A stretch of 64,000 bases of DNA from Puffinus mauretanicus (taxonomy: Eukaryota; Chordata; Aves; Procellariiformes; Procellariidae), in contig JAJKFH010000948.1 in assembly GCA_023333565.1 (NCBI GenBank), forward strand, positions 1,116,001-1,180,000, read 5' to 3'. The position numbers were made by a program, and so were the translations under genes. The notes below the pieces were generated by a model. It did not search any database. It was not told where the DNA came from and saw only the letters and a list, made by a program, of their open reading frames with translations. Of the stretch, positions 52,101-62,977 are shown in pieces (within the stretch, counting starts at the first letter, position 1; each line of letters opens with the position of its first letter).

Positions 52101-52417
52101 AGAAGATAATCGAGAAAGTGGAACTATACTTTCTATTGAATCACTGTAGACAAGTATGGTGCAAAAGGTAACTGTTAGTTGTGATTATTGTTGTTGCTAT
52201 AATGGTGGCATCCAGTGGCCCAGATCTGTTGGAGGTGGTGGGAACTATGCAGCTACAGAAATTATAAGGGGAGCTTGCTGTCCGAAAGGTATACCTCTCC
52301 AGTGGAGGCTTTTATTGTCGTGGCTTATGGCTGTACCTCCATGTTCTGCAGAATTCAGAGGTTGTATGAAGGAACTGTCAGGCCTCAGGTAAGCCTTTCT
52401 GTTGTGTTTGTTTCTAG
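49176..52417 (+). other. SEMA5A: SEMA5A intron D-E, last part
   Basis: AT-rich intron up to the acceptor gtgtttgtttctag. A purine-rich patch lies at about 50090-50270. No gene was recognised. Confidence 0.65.
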
Positions 52418-52599
52418 ATGAGGAATCTGACAGTGGATGGGCATTTTGGAACATGGTCGCAGTGGAAACCTTGCACTCACACCGATGGTGCCAGTGTTGG
52501 CTCCTGCCTCTGCAGGACACGTGTGTGTGACAGTCCTGCTCCTCAGTGTGGAGGCTGGCTGTGCGAAGGACCAACCATGGAGATTGCCAACTGTTCCAG
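52418..52599 (+). CDS. SEMA5A: SEMA5A exon, thrombospondin repeat 1
   Basis: The 182-base exon encodes 60 residues plus two bases: MRNLTVDGHFGTWSQWKPCT, then HTDGASVGSCLCRTRVCDSP, then APQCGGWLCEGPTMEIANCS. It is the first type 1 thrombospondin repeat, where SEMA5 proteins bind chondroitin and heparan sulfate proteoglycans. Trp13 and Trp16 of the exon form a WxxW C-mannosylation site. The usual CxxS/TCG O-fucosylation motif is replaced by a longer loop ending GSCLCR, typical of this repeat in class 5 semaphorins. NLT and NCS are sequons. The initial ATG is a normal internal codon, not a start. Donor CAG/GTACAC is weak. Phase 0 in, phase 2 out. Confidence 0.97.
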
Positions 52600-54741
52600 G
52601 TACACAAAACAATTTCAGGTTCTATCGTTTATGGTTTGAAAGTTTTTAACTTAATCAGAACAGAACCTACCCTTTGAAATCTCATCTGCAGTCCACTGAT
52701 CCTGTTGTGTGCATGAAACAGCTCATAGCAATGGCCACACAAATGAGACATTAGAAAGCGTCCTTCAGACTTTGTGGGAGAGAATGAGCCAGATGGCAAA
52801 TAGTGATTTCAAATGCTGTGTACCAAATAATATTGTCCTCAGCTAATCTTGACAAAAGCTCAGAAAGAAAAAAATCAATGTTAGGTAATATCCAAGGTAT
52901 GGTACTTTTTCTCAGTTCTGTAAGTCATAAAACTTTTTTTCTGGAAGTCAGAACTGTTTACTTTTTTGGAGGTCTCATATCACCGTTGTATTCCCCCATT
53001 CTGCCTTGGGAAAAATGTTTTCATTATATCTTTTGGTTGTATCATGACATCTAGATCTAGTACCAGTCTGTATGCCACTCTTTAGCCACTCTTTTGTCTT
53101 CCTCAGGCACGTAACCACTCCCAGAAAAAACAGTGAGAGCAGATAATTTCAAAGAGACTCAGAACACTGCGTGTTCTGAACTGCATTACGAGTTCATGTT
53201 TAAAACATTATACATACTTTAATTGCAAGATGAAACTTATATGCTGGTGCATTCTGCTTATTTTCAGTGATTCTTTCTGCTTTTTCTCTCTGCTTTTCTT
53301 TTTTTAAACATCAGAAGCACATCATGGTAGTGAATAAAACTGATTATCCTTCTGCACAAGATAACTGCAAGCTCTGTAAGTGGAAATAGTCAATTTTAGG
53401 GAAATTATTAAAAACATTACAATATAGTATATAACATCAGATCAGGAGAATGGTAGAAAAGATAAGCATGCTGTGAGATACTGAACAATCAAACAATGGT
53501 TATTGGCTGTCAGGTTTAGAAGGGAATTTGGAACATGATTTGGGACTTGATTCGCGTACTACCATTGGCAGTATTACACTACTATTTTAACATCTTACTT
53601 CTGTTAACAGTGCTATATTAGTAATTGATTCCCAGAATTCATGGATATCCACATATTTTGTTCATTTTACCACTCGGGTCAGACGTTGCACTGACAGAGA
53701 TTTCGTTTTTTGTCTGTGTTACCAGTGATAGCTGATTTTTTTTTCAAAAGCTTTTTTTCTGTGGTATTAACTCTTATATCCCTTGCAATAACAAGATATC
53801 AAGATGAGTGAAATTTAAATTGGTAATACTTGTGATAAATTACTTGAATAATCTTATGTCATTTTTATTACTGGATTTATTTAGCTTTCATTCTTAAAAA
53901 AAAGTGATTTCAAAATCAAGTAAGGCACTATTTTAACTTTTGCTTTTATGATGAAACCTCAAGAACTCCTTATAGTTTAGGTTTTGTTTTTTTTTTCATT
54001 TCTGTTTGTCTTCTACCAATAGAGAAACTGCAAGCCAGCCATCAAAAGGTTTTGGGAACTGCTTGAAGTGCATCATTTTTTGCTCAGGACAGGGTATGAA
54101 ATTCCTTTTGAGATGTTTGGTCTAGTATATTTTTTCCTAGGGTATATTGGGGAGGGACAGGAGTGTCCTTTCCAAAAGTTCACAAATGCAGGGTACAGCA
54201 TGTGAATTCTGTTAGCTTTTTTGATATGTTACAAATAAGGTATTGGCGCCTTATCAGAGTATCCTGTTGAAATAGCGAACTAATGCATTTTGACACTTAC
54301 TTATTACTCTTTTTCCTTTAATCACTTTCCTTTCAGATGAGGTAGCAAAACTTGACATTTTAATCTCCCTGAAAAAAAGACCCACAAATAATAATTAGAA
54401 CAATACGTAATTAAAAGTTATCTTCAGAACTTTGATACAGGAGTTTGCAGATGAAGTTTACCCAGAATAAAGTGACCGAAAGCAACTAAATAGCTTCGTA
54501 TCTTTGTACTTAACTTCTTGTGTAATGGGGTCATTTTAGCATTTGCTGATTACAAAGCATGGAATATGGAAGAATCAGAGCACCTTTATTTTAGTTCAGT
54601 ATTCTTTAAGAAATGGAACACGATGCAGTATTAATGACTTCTACAGAAATATTAATGGGCCAGATTCTGCTGTCAGTCACACCTAATCAGCCATTCGCTA
54701 TGTATAACAGATGACAGAGCCTGAGCTTTTTATTCTACCAG
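52600..54741 (+). other. SEMA5A: SEMA5A intron E-F (2.1 kb)
   Basis: GT-AG intron. AT-rich, no recognised gene. Bases 54655-54690, just before the last acceptor, resemble an old repeat (see that entry). Confidence 0.75.
54655..54690. repeat. Possible relic of an old amniote repeat
   Basis: GGGCCAGATTCTGCTGTCAG followed by TCACACC resembles the terminal sequence of a palindromic repeat family I recall from turtles, crocodilians and birds. Only one end is visible, so this is a weak call. Confidence 0.3.
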
Positions 54742-54885
54742 AAATGGAGGCTGGACACCATGGACTTCTTGGTCACCTTGTAGTACCACTTGTGGAATAG
54801 GCTTTCAAGTTCGTCAGCGTTCCTGCAGCAATCCAACCCCTCGACATGGAGGACGCGTCTGTGTGGGACAGAATCGTGAAGAGAG
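54742..54885 (+). CDS. SEMA5A: SEMA5A exon, thrombospondin repeat 2
   Basis: The 144-base exon encodes [20 protein letters not shown], then [20 protein letters not shown], then VGQNREE, framed by split Arg codons. It is a textbook type 1 thrombospondin repeat. The Trp ladder W4-W7-W10 forms WxxWxxW (C-mannosylation), CSTTCG fits the CxxS/TCG O-fucosylation motif, and the Arg of QVRQR stack with the Trp residues and give a basic face for glycosaminoglycans. The last cysteines come from the next exon (YCNEHLLCP). Phase 2 in and phase 2 out, so the exon is symmetric. Donor GAG/GTGAGC is good. Confidence 0.97.
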
Positions 54886-56994
54886 GTGAGCTATCTTTTA
54901 TCTACTGTCTGTTTTAATTTCTTCTGCTCAGCTGTATTCCACAGGACATTTTCTCCTTTACCTGCCTTGTTTTTCTCTTCCCTTTCCTTTCACTCTCCCT
55001 CTTCACTGCACAATGGCAGTATTCCCATTAGCAAGGCTGTGGGTCTGCAGTGGTTCTTTCATCTTTCACTTAGCTGCATCCCTCCTGAGCCAGCTGAGAG
55101 CTCCTGGTAGTGCCAGAGAATTGTGCTGAAGCAGTGTGCTGCTGTCCCTTGAGACCCTGAAAATTGATTCTCCTTGAAAATCGATTGCAGTGTGTTTGAA
55201 TTGTAACTCACCCAGCCTCAAGACCTGGAATTCAGAACAAAATATAGTAAGGTCACAGCACTATGTTACTGATGCTATGAGTTCATTTTTTTTCTGTCTT
55301 AAATGAATTAAGCATCTATATAACATGAAAGAACGTTTCAAGGGCTTTGTTTTATATTCAATAAATATAATACACCTTAAACTCAATTTTTTTTTTTAAG
55401 GTTTCAGGGTTTTTAAAATTGTTTGTATATATATTAACCCTGAGCAGATCAAGTCAGCTCAGATTTTGATTTCACCATCTACTGCTTTGGCACCGGCCTG
55501 GGTATTTTGTCAGTAGCTCAGAATGTAAAGTTCAGGCCTCTGATTCCATTTTACATGCACCCTAATGTCTCTAATTTGTAATTTGTGTGTTAGGAATTTT
55601 AACAGGAATTAAATATTTCTTTAAATCAAACTAGAATATATTCATATAAACTGCAACTCTTAGATGCATTATGTTGTTTCCTGAGGCATGCCAAAAAGCT
55701 AGACAGCAGAAGAATGTGTTGGTGTAAGAATTTGGAGTACTGTAGTCATCTGTTCCAAGAGATGTATGCAGATACGTTTGCTCTCAATATGGACTTGCAG
55801 CTTACTTCAATGTTTCTGTATAGATGATTTAGTATCCTATATTGCTGTTGGATGGAAACAAGATTCAGTAACCTTTATGATGAGTTTCAGTGAGGGATTT
55901 AATTAAACACCAGCTCTGGCATTTCTTCAGCTGAAGAGATTCCATTGAAGGGAAGTTGCGTCACATTAATGTATTAATAAATTATCAAGGACCCGGTCTT
56001 TTTAACTCTAAATGTAAAGGATCAGTATCACAGAACACGTGAACACTTCTTGCTGTTTCAGAGCCACGAAAATTTACCATTTCATTGCAGAGGAGAGCAT
56101 TTTGTTATTTTTAAATTGCTTTCTGAAAATAGGTTGCCCAACCAAAAAGCCATCACCACCAAATGTAGATTATATCTGCTGTTATGTAGCTGTATCCGAG
56201 CATGAATAACAGTTATTGATTTTCTTGAACTGAGAGGTCAGTCCAGGACAAGACACAATAAGACTGAATATAGAATAAAAGAGTTTAGTCTGGATAGACT
56301 TTTTGGTGATGGACTATGAATGTTAGTAGTCATTGTTCATCTGAAGTTTAACATGGAATAAAAGTCCAATAAGGAGTTTCAGAGAAATACATAAAACCGT
56401 GAGAAGTAATTCCATAATTATAGGAGAAAATGTCCAGTATTAAGACAATGCGTGTTGCAGTTACAAAATGGAGAGTGATACTTACAGTGAGTTGAAATAA
56501 TAGCAGCCTAGAAGGATTGAATTTTGGTATGTAACAGTTCTGAAGGACCAGCAGGCTTATGTTGCTTTGCTTGATTACTTGTCCTTTCCCTCTTCGTCCA
56601 GTTCAGCAGCAATCTGGGATGTGTGTGCTCCTGTGAGTTTACCGCAGGATGCCTTTGTCTCTCGTAGTTCCTCTGTCGCCATTTCCTATCAGCTTGAAAC
56701 ACCCTCCCCTCACACTGGCTCTGCACCTTCCTCTCACTTGCTAGCTTGCTCACAGCTGACCTTCCTGCCTCTACCCTGATTTTCTTTAAGTTATCCGTGA
56801 TGTGTGCTGATACTTTTAAAGTTTCTTTTTTTTAAAAGTACTTTTAAAATTTATTTCCAGAAGGTGTGGTATGTTAGGAAGTTTTGTTATATCATTTGTG
56901 AAGCATCTAGAGGAATGAGGCATCAGTTATTTGCCAGGATTTTTGTCAGTGTCAGGCCAAGTACTTGGATAAATCTCTTCATAGCTGTAAAAAG

Positions 56995-57425
56995 CAGAGA
57001 GTCCTGGGAAACTCGCCAGCCAGGGCCCATCCCACCAGGGGAGCAGGGCAAGCCTGGAGATTGTGGCCAGATCCAACCAAGAGTCTAGATAATAGGTGTT
57101 ATCATGGCAATGAGGCAGGTCTGAGGCCCACTTGGGAAGCCAAGCCACAGGCCAGGGTTAGGATCAGGTTTAGTGGTCACCAGGCAGGTCTATAGCAACA
57201 AGGCCAAGGCCAGTCCACATGCTGAGGTCTAGACCAGGGGGCTCCATGGTGGGCCAAGGACAAGGTCCAACACTTCTCCAACAGCACAGTTCAGGCAAAG
57301 GTTGAAGGTCCCTGGCAGAGCTTATATAGAGCTCCTGGGCCCATGGGTGTGGGTAGAGGTCCGAGGTGAGGCTGGTTGGGACCATTAGGACTTTAATGAG
57401 CATTCTTGGGGCTCTGACAGCTTGT
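56995..57425. repeat. Unclassified GC-rich repeat-like segment
   Basis: A sharply bounded GC-rich block in AT-rich intron, full of short direct repeats (AGGCAGGTCT near 57112 and again near 57182; GGCCAAGGCCAG; GGCCAGGG). It contains no open protein of note. It reads like a dispersed bird repeat, possibly LTR-derived, but I see no TG...CA ends or target duplication. Confidence 0.35.
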
Positions 57426-57477
57426 AGAGAGTTTTGAGCTGTGAGGGCAATGGAGTACCAGTATTTGCAGTAGTCCT

Positions 57478-57555
57478 AATTCACTGCTTCACTCCAGTGC
57501 CACTGGAGATACATCTGCACCAAATGGAAACAGTTCCTTTGAGAATTGGGCCCAG
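57478..57555. repeat. Possible relic of an old amniote repeat
   Basis: CACTCCAGTGCCACTGGAG, followed by a run ending GAGAATTGGGCCCAG, resembles the family suggested at 54655-54690. Weak call based on memory of the family's wording. Confidence 0.25.
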
Positions 57556-58179
57556 TTCATTTAGGCAGGCTGAGCAAATATTCCACATGCAGTAACTCCT
57601 AAGAAACATTTACCTTGGTTTTGTATCCAGAGTACCAATAAGCAGCTTCTCAGATTTTCTCATTTAAATTAATCAATGCTTATAAATAGCCTAACATTTT
57701 ACTTTCTTAATGGCCCAGTTCATATGTAAAATGAATATATGTGTAGTTTTAGTAAAAATTAGAATTAGTTGGTTTACACATTGTGTGCATTTGTCTTTAT
57801 AAAAGTGCATATTCACGTCACCTTCACAAATTCGAGGGCATAAAAAGGATTCAGTTTCCACAGCCAAACTTTGAAACAGCTTTTCAACAAACAGTGATTT
57901 CAGTAGAAGTCCAGTGCATAACTCCATAGAAAGCAAACACAGAAAAGGCAGCGTATAGCTGAGGTAAATTCACCTGCAGATGTGAATGCATATTCAGTTT
58001 GAGAGTATTTGTTCATGCATTCAGAACTAAATGTTTGTCTAAGTTATGTTTGTTTTACCTCATGAAAACCATGATCCTATCATGGCTCTGTGCTTGCTGG
58101 TCATTCCCTTGAAATCAATGGCAATATTTACTGATTTAAAGTGTTACAGATAGGTTAAGCTGTTGCATACTCTGCAGCT

Positions 58180-58200
58180 GGGGGGGGAGGGGGGAGGGGG
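58180..58200 (+). repeat. G-rich low-complexity tract
   Basis: Runs of eight, six and five G separated by single A. Able to form a G-quadruplex in DNA or in SEMA5A pre-mRNA. Confidence 0.85.
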
Positions 58201-60106
58201 ATGGAAAACAGTTGAGAGATAGCAGCAAAGATCGATATTACAAAGCCAATTCGCCTTGTAGAAATAGGTCAAAAGTGCAGCTGATGTGCGTTTAGACAGA
58301 ATATGGAGAGGGAGTAAAAATAGTATTTTAACAAAATTTGCTAATCAGATAAAGTAATTTTATAGTTAATACTCCAGATGGAAGACATCCTGATGAATTC
58401 CTTAGGGGCTTAAAAATTTCTGGTTTTTTCTGTATGAGAAATATTCACTGAAGCTGCTGGAAAACGCTCTAGTTTTTAGTTTATAGAGTCTATAGTATCC
58501 CGTCTTGACTTTTTCATTGAGTGAAAATTCCACCTTTCTGTGGAAGGTGCTATCCATTAAGTCCACTGGTCTCCGTCTTATCTGTGCAGAAATGAGGGAC
58601 ATTAGAATGAAGATCCCTTGCTTTTAGTGAGTGTAGTTATCTTTTATTACATAGGGAAAAAAAGAAAAAAGGCATGGCAAATCAGAAGTAGAAAAATAAA
58701 TTGGCTGCAGACGAGGAGTAAACGTTTGAAAGCCCTGGAAATTTTTGGACGTATAAGAAGATTAGAAGCAGTGCATATTGTCACCTTTTTTTGTACACAA
58801 TCCTTAGCAGATATTCAGAGCTTTTGGGCTTGTTTCCATGAGAAGGAGGAACTGCTGAGAGTCGAGTGCCTGCTCTGTGTAGCATTGCTTGTTTCCGAGC
58901 AGTGCGAACAAGCCCGGTCCCCTTCAGCAGAGCAGATCGAACATCACGAGGCTTTGGGTTTGCTGTGTTCCCATGGCTGTCTTGTCTGCTGGGAAGTGTG
59001 GGCTCCCGTCCTCCTTGCTTTCTCTGCTCCTCCCTTTTCTTCCACAGAAGCCCCTGGGAGCACATGCCCCAGCCCCCGCCACCTTCCACAGTCTCCTGGG
59101 TGGGGATTTCTGTTGATTCAGCAATCTCAGTCCAGTAAGGCATGTGTGTGTGTTGCATGTCTGCCTTCAATTAAAGGAATCCAGCATTCCCATCAACCTC
59201 AGTATAATCTGTGCTTCCCAGTAAGTCACCAGCTGGTAATCATGAGCACCCACCACATAACAGTATATTGCATAGGAATGGGCAGACAGTGATGAAGGTT
59301 AGTTTGTTTTTCTTAAATACCTGCTAGTATAATATAGTTCAAAATTAAGAACTATGTGTTTAAATTAAATAGCATCTCTCTGTGGAATAAAAAAGACACA
59401 ATTGTGACTGTCATGCAGTTAGCCTGTGGTACTCAGTGCTGCGTGGGAACACTGAAATAAATTGATGTTTTACTAATGGATGAGATCTTCATAGGAACAA
59501 GAATAGTAATTCCAGTTGTACTGGAATTGCCTGGAGTAAAATTTAAAAAATTACTGTAGGAACTAGTGGTTGTGGACACAATTGGCCAGAGCATATTCTC
59601 CCTTCTCCCAGTATGACAATTCCTTTATTAGGGCATTTGAACTTGGATTCACTGCAAGGGGAAACGGGAAGGATCACTGTACAAAACCCACATTTCTCTA
59701 GCTGTTCTCCCTTCTGACTTCATTGCAGTTAGATTAGGGGAGAGGGCAGTGGTTTCACATATTCAAGTTTCTTGCATTGCATGTTTTGTTGAATTAGTGT
59801 AAAATGTTAGCCCTGTGGGTCCTGAGAAAAAAATTAAGAGGGGAAGAGAGAGCGAAAGGGAAAAAGGGTTACTGAGTGACTTGAAATGCAGCCAAGAAGA
59901 GATATAATGAAACTTGGCTCGAAGCCCCCTGCTGTAGCACAGCTCTCAAAGATCAATTGCAGGGATGTCTCTAGCTGTGAAAACATACCTGATATTTTCA
60001 GAGGCTGGCTGGCTGAAATGAAAATAAAATTCTACTTGTATGCTGTATTGTGTTTTTTTCCTTTTCCTGAAAAAAAAGGAAAAATTGCCACTCACTTCTG
60101 TTGATT

Positions 60107-60129
60107 CCCCCCCCCCCCCCCCCCGCCCC
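60107..60129 (+). repeat. Poly-C tract
   Basis: Eighteen C, one G, four C. The minus strand is a G-run that could form a quadruplex; it is probably length-variable and prone to sequencing error. Confidence 0.9.
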
Positions 60130-61350
60130 AGATTGAAGTTAAGTAGCTTGCATAGGCATTTTAGGGCTTTTTTGAGTTTCATTTTGTAGTTTCAACTGCA
60201 TCTTTAAATAGTGTTGGTTAACAGAATTTGCCAGCCTTTGAAGTGCTTACTGAGTCAGTTACCAGGTTTCTTTTCTGTCTTCTGCTTAAGTGCGCGAGCA
60301 GATGATAGGGCACATTAACACTAAAAGAGGCACTGTATAGTGTCATGAATCTCATCTAAGTGAAATTTGTCACACCTAACTTCAGTTGTCCACAAATGTG
60401 AGTGCTTATCTGTGAGTCAGGTGTCTGAACTTCCACTACAGTCTGTAGAAATCTAGTCAATACAGGCTGTGGAGAACAGAGTGATTTGCCTCCTTCTACT
60501 GTATATTCCTAGATTTGGTCAAATTAATCATTCTAGCCTCCATAGCTTGTAATGACAAAATTTCTATTGGCTGCAATGGGAGCTTAGATGTCTGTCTCCC
60601 ACGCAGCCATTATAGTCAATGGAGAGAAATCAGTATATTGAGGGCTGTATTTGTATGACCTACATTAGATATTTGCTTTAGGGTGACATAAATCATGTTT
60701 TTAAAAGGGCTGTTTCTTTCCATGAACTGGAAACTTTCTCAAGTTTAGATGACTACTTCATTTATAGACAGCTACACTGTACATGCCTATATTTTAAGGT
60801 GAGATGAGTCCCATGCTTAATTTTACTTTTTGCATAGCCTAATATCGGTAATTGTCAACTTCACGGCAGGCTTGCTTTATCCTATGTGTGTGTCCCAAAT
60901 TAACTTAGCACATCTCCATTAAGAACTAATGAAATTATGCAAAATATGTACTCATTTGACTAAATAAATGATGTTACATCTATGTTTCATTGGGTACATG
61001 TTCTCAACAAATGTCCATGGCGGCAAACTATCACAAACATTCACATAAATGACTGCATGTGACAAAGAATGTGTGCAGCTGTTTGAGTTTTGGGGAAAGA
61101 ATATCCAGGCACAGAACGTTCCTCTGCATCTTTAGCGACAGCATAATGTGAACTGTGAATTACAAATATTGAACATGCAGGAGGAAAAGGTAGTTTATGT
61201 ATAACCTACTGTTGAAAAACATTTACCCGACTCACACACTGAAGAATTCTGAGATAGCAGATTCATAAGTATTGAGTGTTTAGGTTTTTTTCCTCAGTCT
61301 ACTAGTAAACAGCAGATGAGGCCAATACAAGCTGTTAATAGTTTCCTTAA

Positions 61351-61376
61351 CTATACAGAAACACTATACAGAAACA
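61351..61376 (+). repeat. 13-bp tandem duplication
   Basis: CTATACAGAAACA occurs twice in direct succession (61351-61363 and 61364-61376). Confidence 0.85.
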
Positions 61377-62829
61377 CAAAACTAAATGTCACTCCCTTAT
61401 TTATCCACTCCCAACCTTTTAAATTTTGATGGAGTTGCCCAGACCTAGGGACAAATTCTGAATCATAGGTTCCAGCATATGTGATAAACCTACTGTTGTA
61501 TGTAACATAAACAAACAACATTTTTTTCCCACAGAATTCTGAATGTGCAGATTCCTTGGTAATGAAGAATTAGAGCTTGAGGATCTTGGGGCTTTCTGCA
61601 AAAATATGTAGTTGTGGTTATTCTTGTTGAAAATGACCACAGTTTATACTGTCATTTCTCTTTTTGTAGAAAATGAATTACTGAAGTATTAGAGTCAGTT
61701 TTCATTGCAGGAGAGTGCAAAGTGATGGAAACTTGTTAGAAGGGCAAGAACACAGTGGATTTTGGATGGCTGGTGTAAAAAATGAGGAAATATTGTTAAC
61801 AGATTGATTTGTTTGTTCAGGACAGACAGTAGGAACAAGAGCCACCCAGGTACATCCATAAAATATTAGAGCACTCCTTCAGGGTCATCTGTTTTCTGAA
61901 TATCTGTCATGGCTTTGCTTTATCTGAAATAACTGCTAGGTCCCTTTAACAGCCCCAGTCACACTTGCTGGTGGCCCAAATCCTTTGGACCTGTGTAGAG
62001 TGTCCTTACTAAGCAGCATATGCTACGGCTAGAGTTAATGGATGGCATGCTCAAAAAATCAGGAATCTTAGGTTTTTACAAAAAATGAAAAAACTCACTA
62101 AAAGTTGGGACCCTCCCATATATCTGAATGTCTTATTACAATAATGACAGCTCAGTAGTAAAATATTTCTTCTTCCCTTAAGAACCTCGTAGGCCTCTGA
62201 ATCGGTTTGCAGCCCACTGGGAAATCCTTCAAAGGTTATAATAGCAAAAATACCCTTTAAAAGATAAAGTAATAACATTATGAAAACAGTACAGTTCTTT
62301 ATGCCTAAAATCAATGTTTTAGCTTTTATTTTACCCATAAAAGTGGAGACACTGTGGAAAGCAAAAAGCAGGTTTAGCTCTCTGAAGAGGAGAGACATGG
62401 ATCCTAATCAATGCTTAGCTGGAGACTGACAAAGACTGCCTGCATAAATGGTTGCCTTCCGTTTGGTTGACTCACTTCTGCCCCAGATGTATAGCCACAG
62501 CTGTTTTTAATAAAGTAGTTGTCAACCTTGCTTACGTGCTTGCAGTACAATGGCATGGTTGTATCGCATGGATTGTATAAAGGCACTGAATAAAGCAAGC
62601 AAGTGCTTCACCCACGCAATTACAGCCTAAAAAAAACCCCTCAAATGTTTAAACACTGTGCAGTCTGACAACTGTTAGTTCATTGCTTTATGAATAGAGA
62701 GGGGCCCTTTCTATAAAATATTTCCCTCTACAAACATCTATCTGAATAATGCAAATGAGAGACTTTTGGTGGAGGTGTTGTCTTGGTACTAAATAGATTC
62801 TTTGCCTCCTTGTTTGCCTCTTCTCACAG

Positions 62830-62977
62830 GTACTGCAATGAGCATTTGTTGTGCCCCCCTCATGTGTTTTGGACAGGCTGGGGTCCATGGGAGCGCTGCA
62901 CTGCTCAGTGCGGAGGAGGGATCCAGGCACGGCGTAGGACATGTGAAAATGGTCCCGACTGTCCTGGCTGCAGTGTG
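62830..62977 (+). CDS. SEMA5A: SEMA5A exon, end of repeat 2 and thrombospondin repeat 3
   Basis: The 148-base exon encodes the last base of an Arg codon and 49 residues: YCNEHLLCPPHVFWTGWGPW, then ERCTAQCGGGIQARRRTCEN, then GPDCPGCSV. The first nine residues finish repeat 2. The rest is most of repeat 3, with Trp ladder W14-W17-W20 and a basic QARRR strand. The position used for O-fucose in repeat 2 is Gln here (CTAQCG), so this repeat should not be fucosylated. Donor GTG/GTAAGT is strong. Phase 2 in, phase 0 out. The next exon, expected to continue repeat 3, is outside the window. Confidence 0.97.

Larger units (their letters stand above)
54886..62829 (+). other. SEMA5A: SEMA5A intron F-G (7.9 kb)
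   Basis: GT-AG intron ending with acceptor gcctcttctcacag. Contents: a GC-rich, repetitive-looking patch at 56995-57425, a G-rich tract at 58180-58200, a 675-base open frame at 58618-59292 of unknown meaning, an 18-C run at 60107-60124, and a 13-bp tandem duplication at 61351-61376. No gene was recognised. Confidence 0.65.

Noticed and set aside
52352..52388. Small candidate exon with acceptor ATGTTCTGCAG and donor CAG/GTAAGC just before the exon at 52418
   Set aside because: It would leave an intron of only about 29 bases before 52418, too short to splice, and its 37 bases do not keep the frame.
52418..52420. ATG at the start of the first thrombospondin exon as a translation start
   Set aside because: The codon sits right at the acceptor and reads in frame from the PSI exon; nothing suggests an initiation context.
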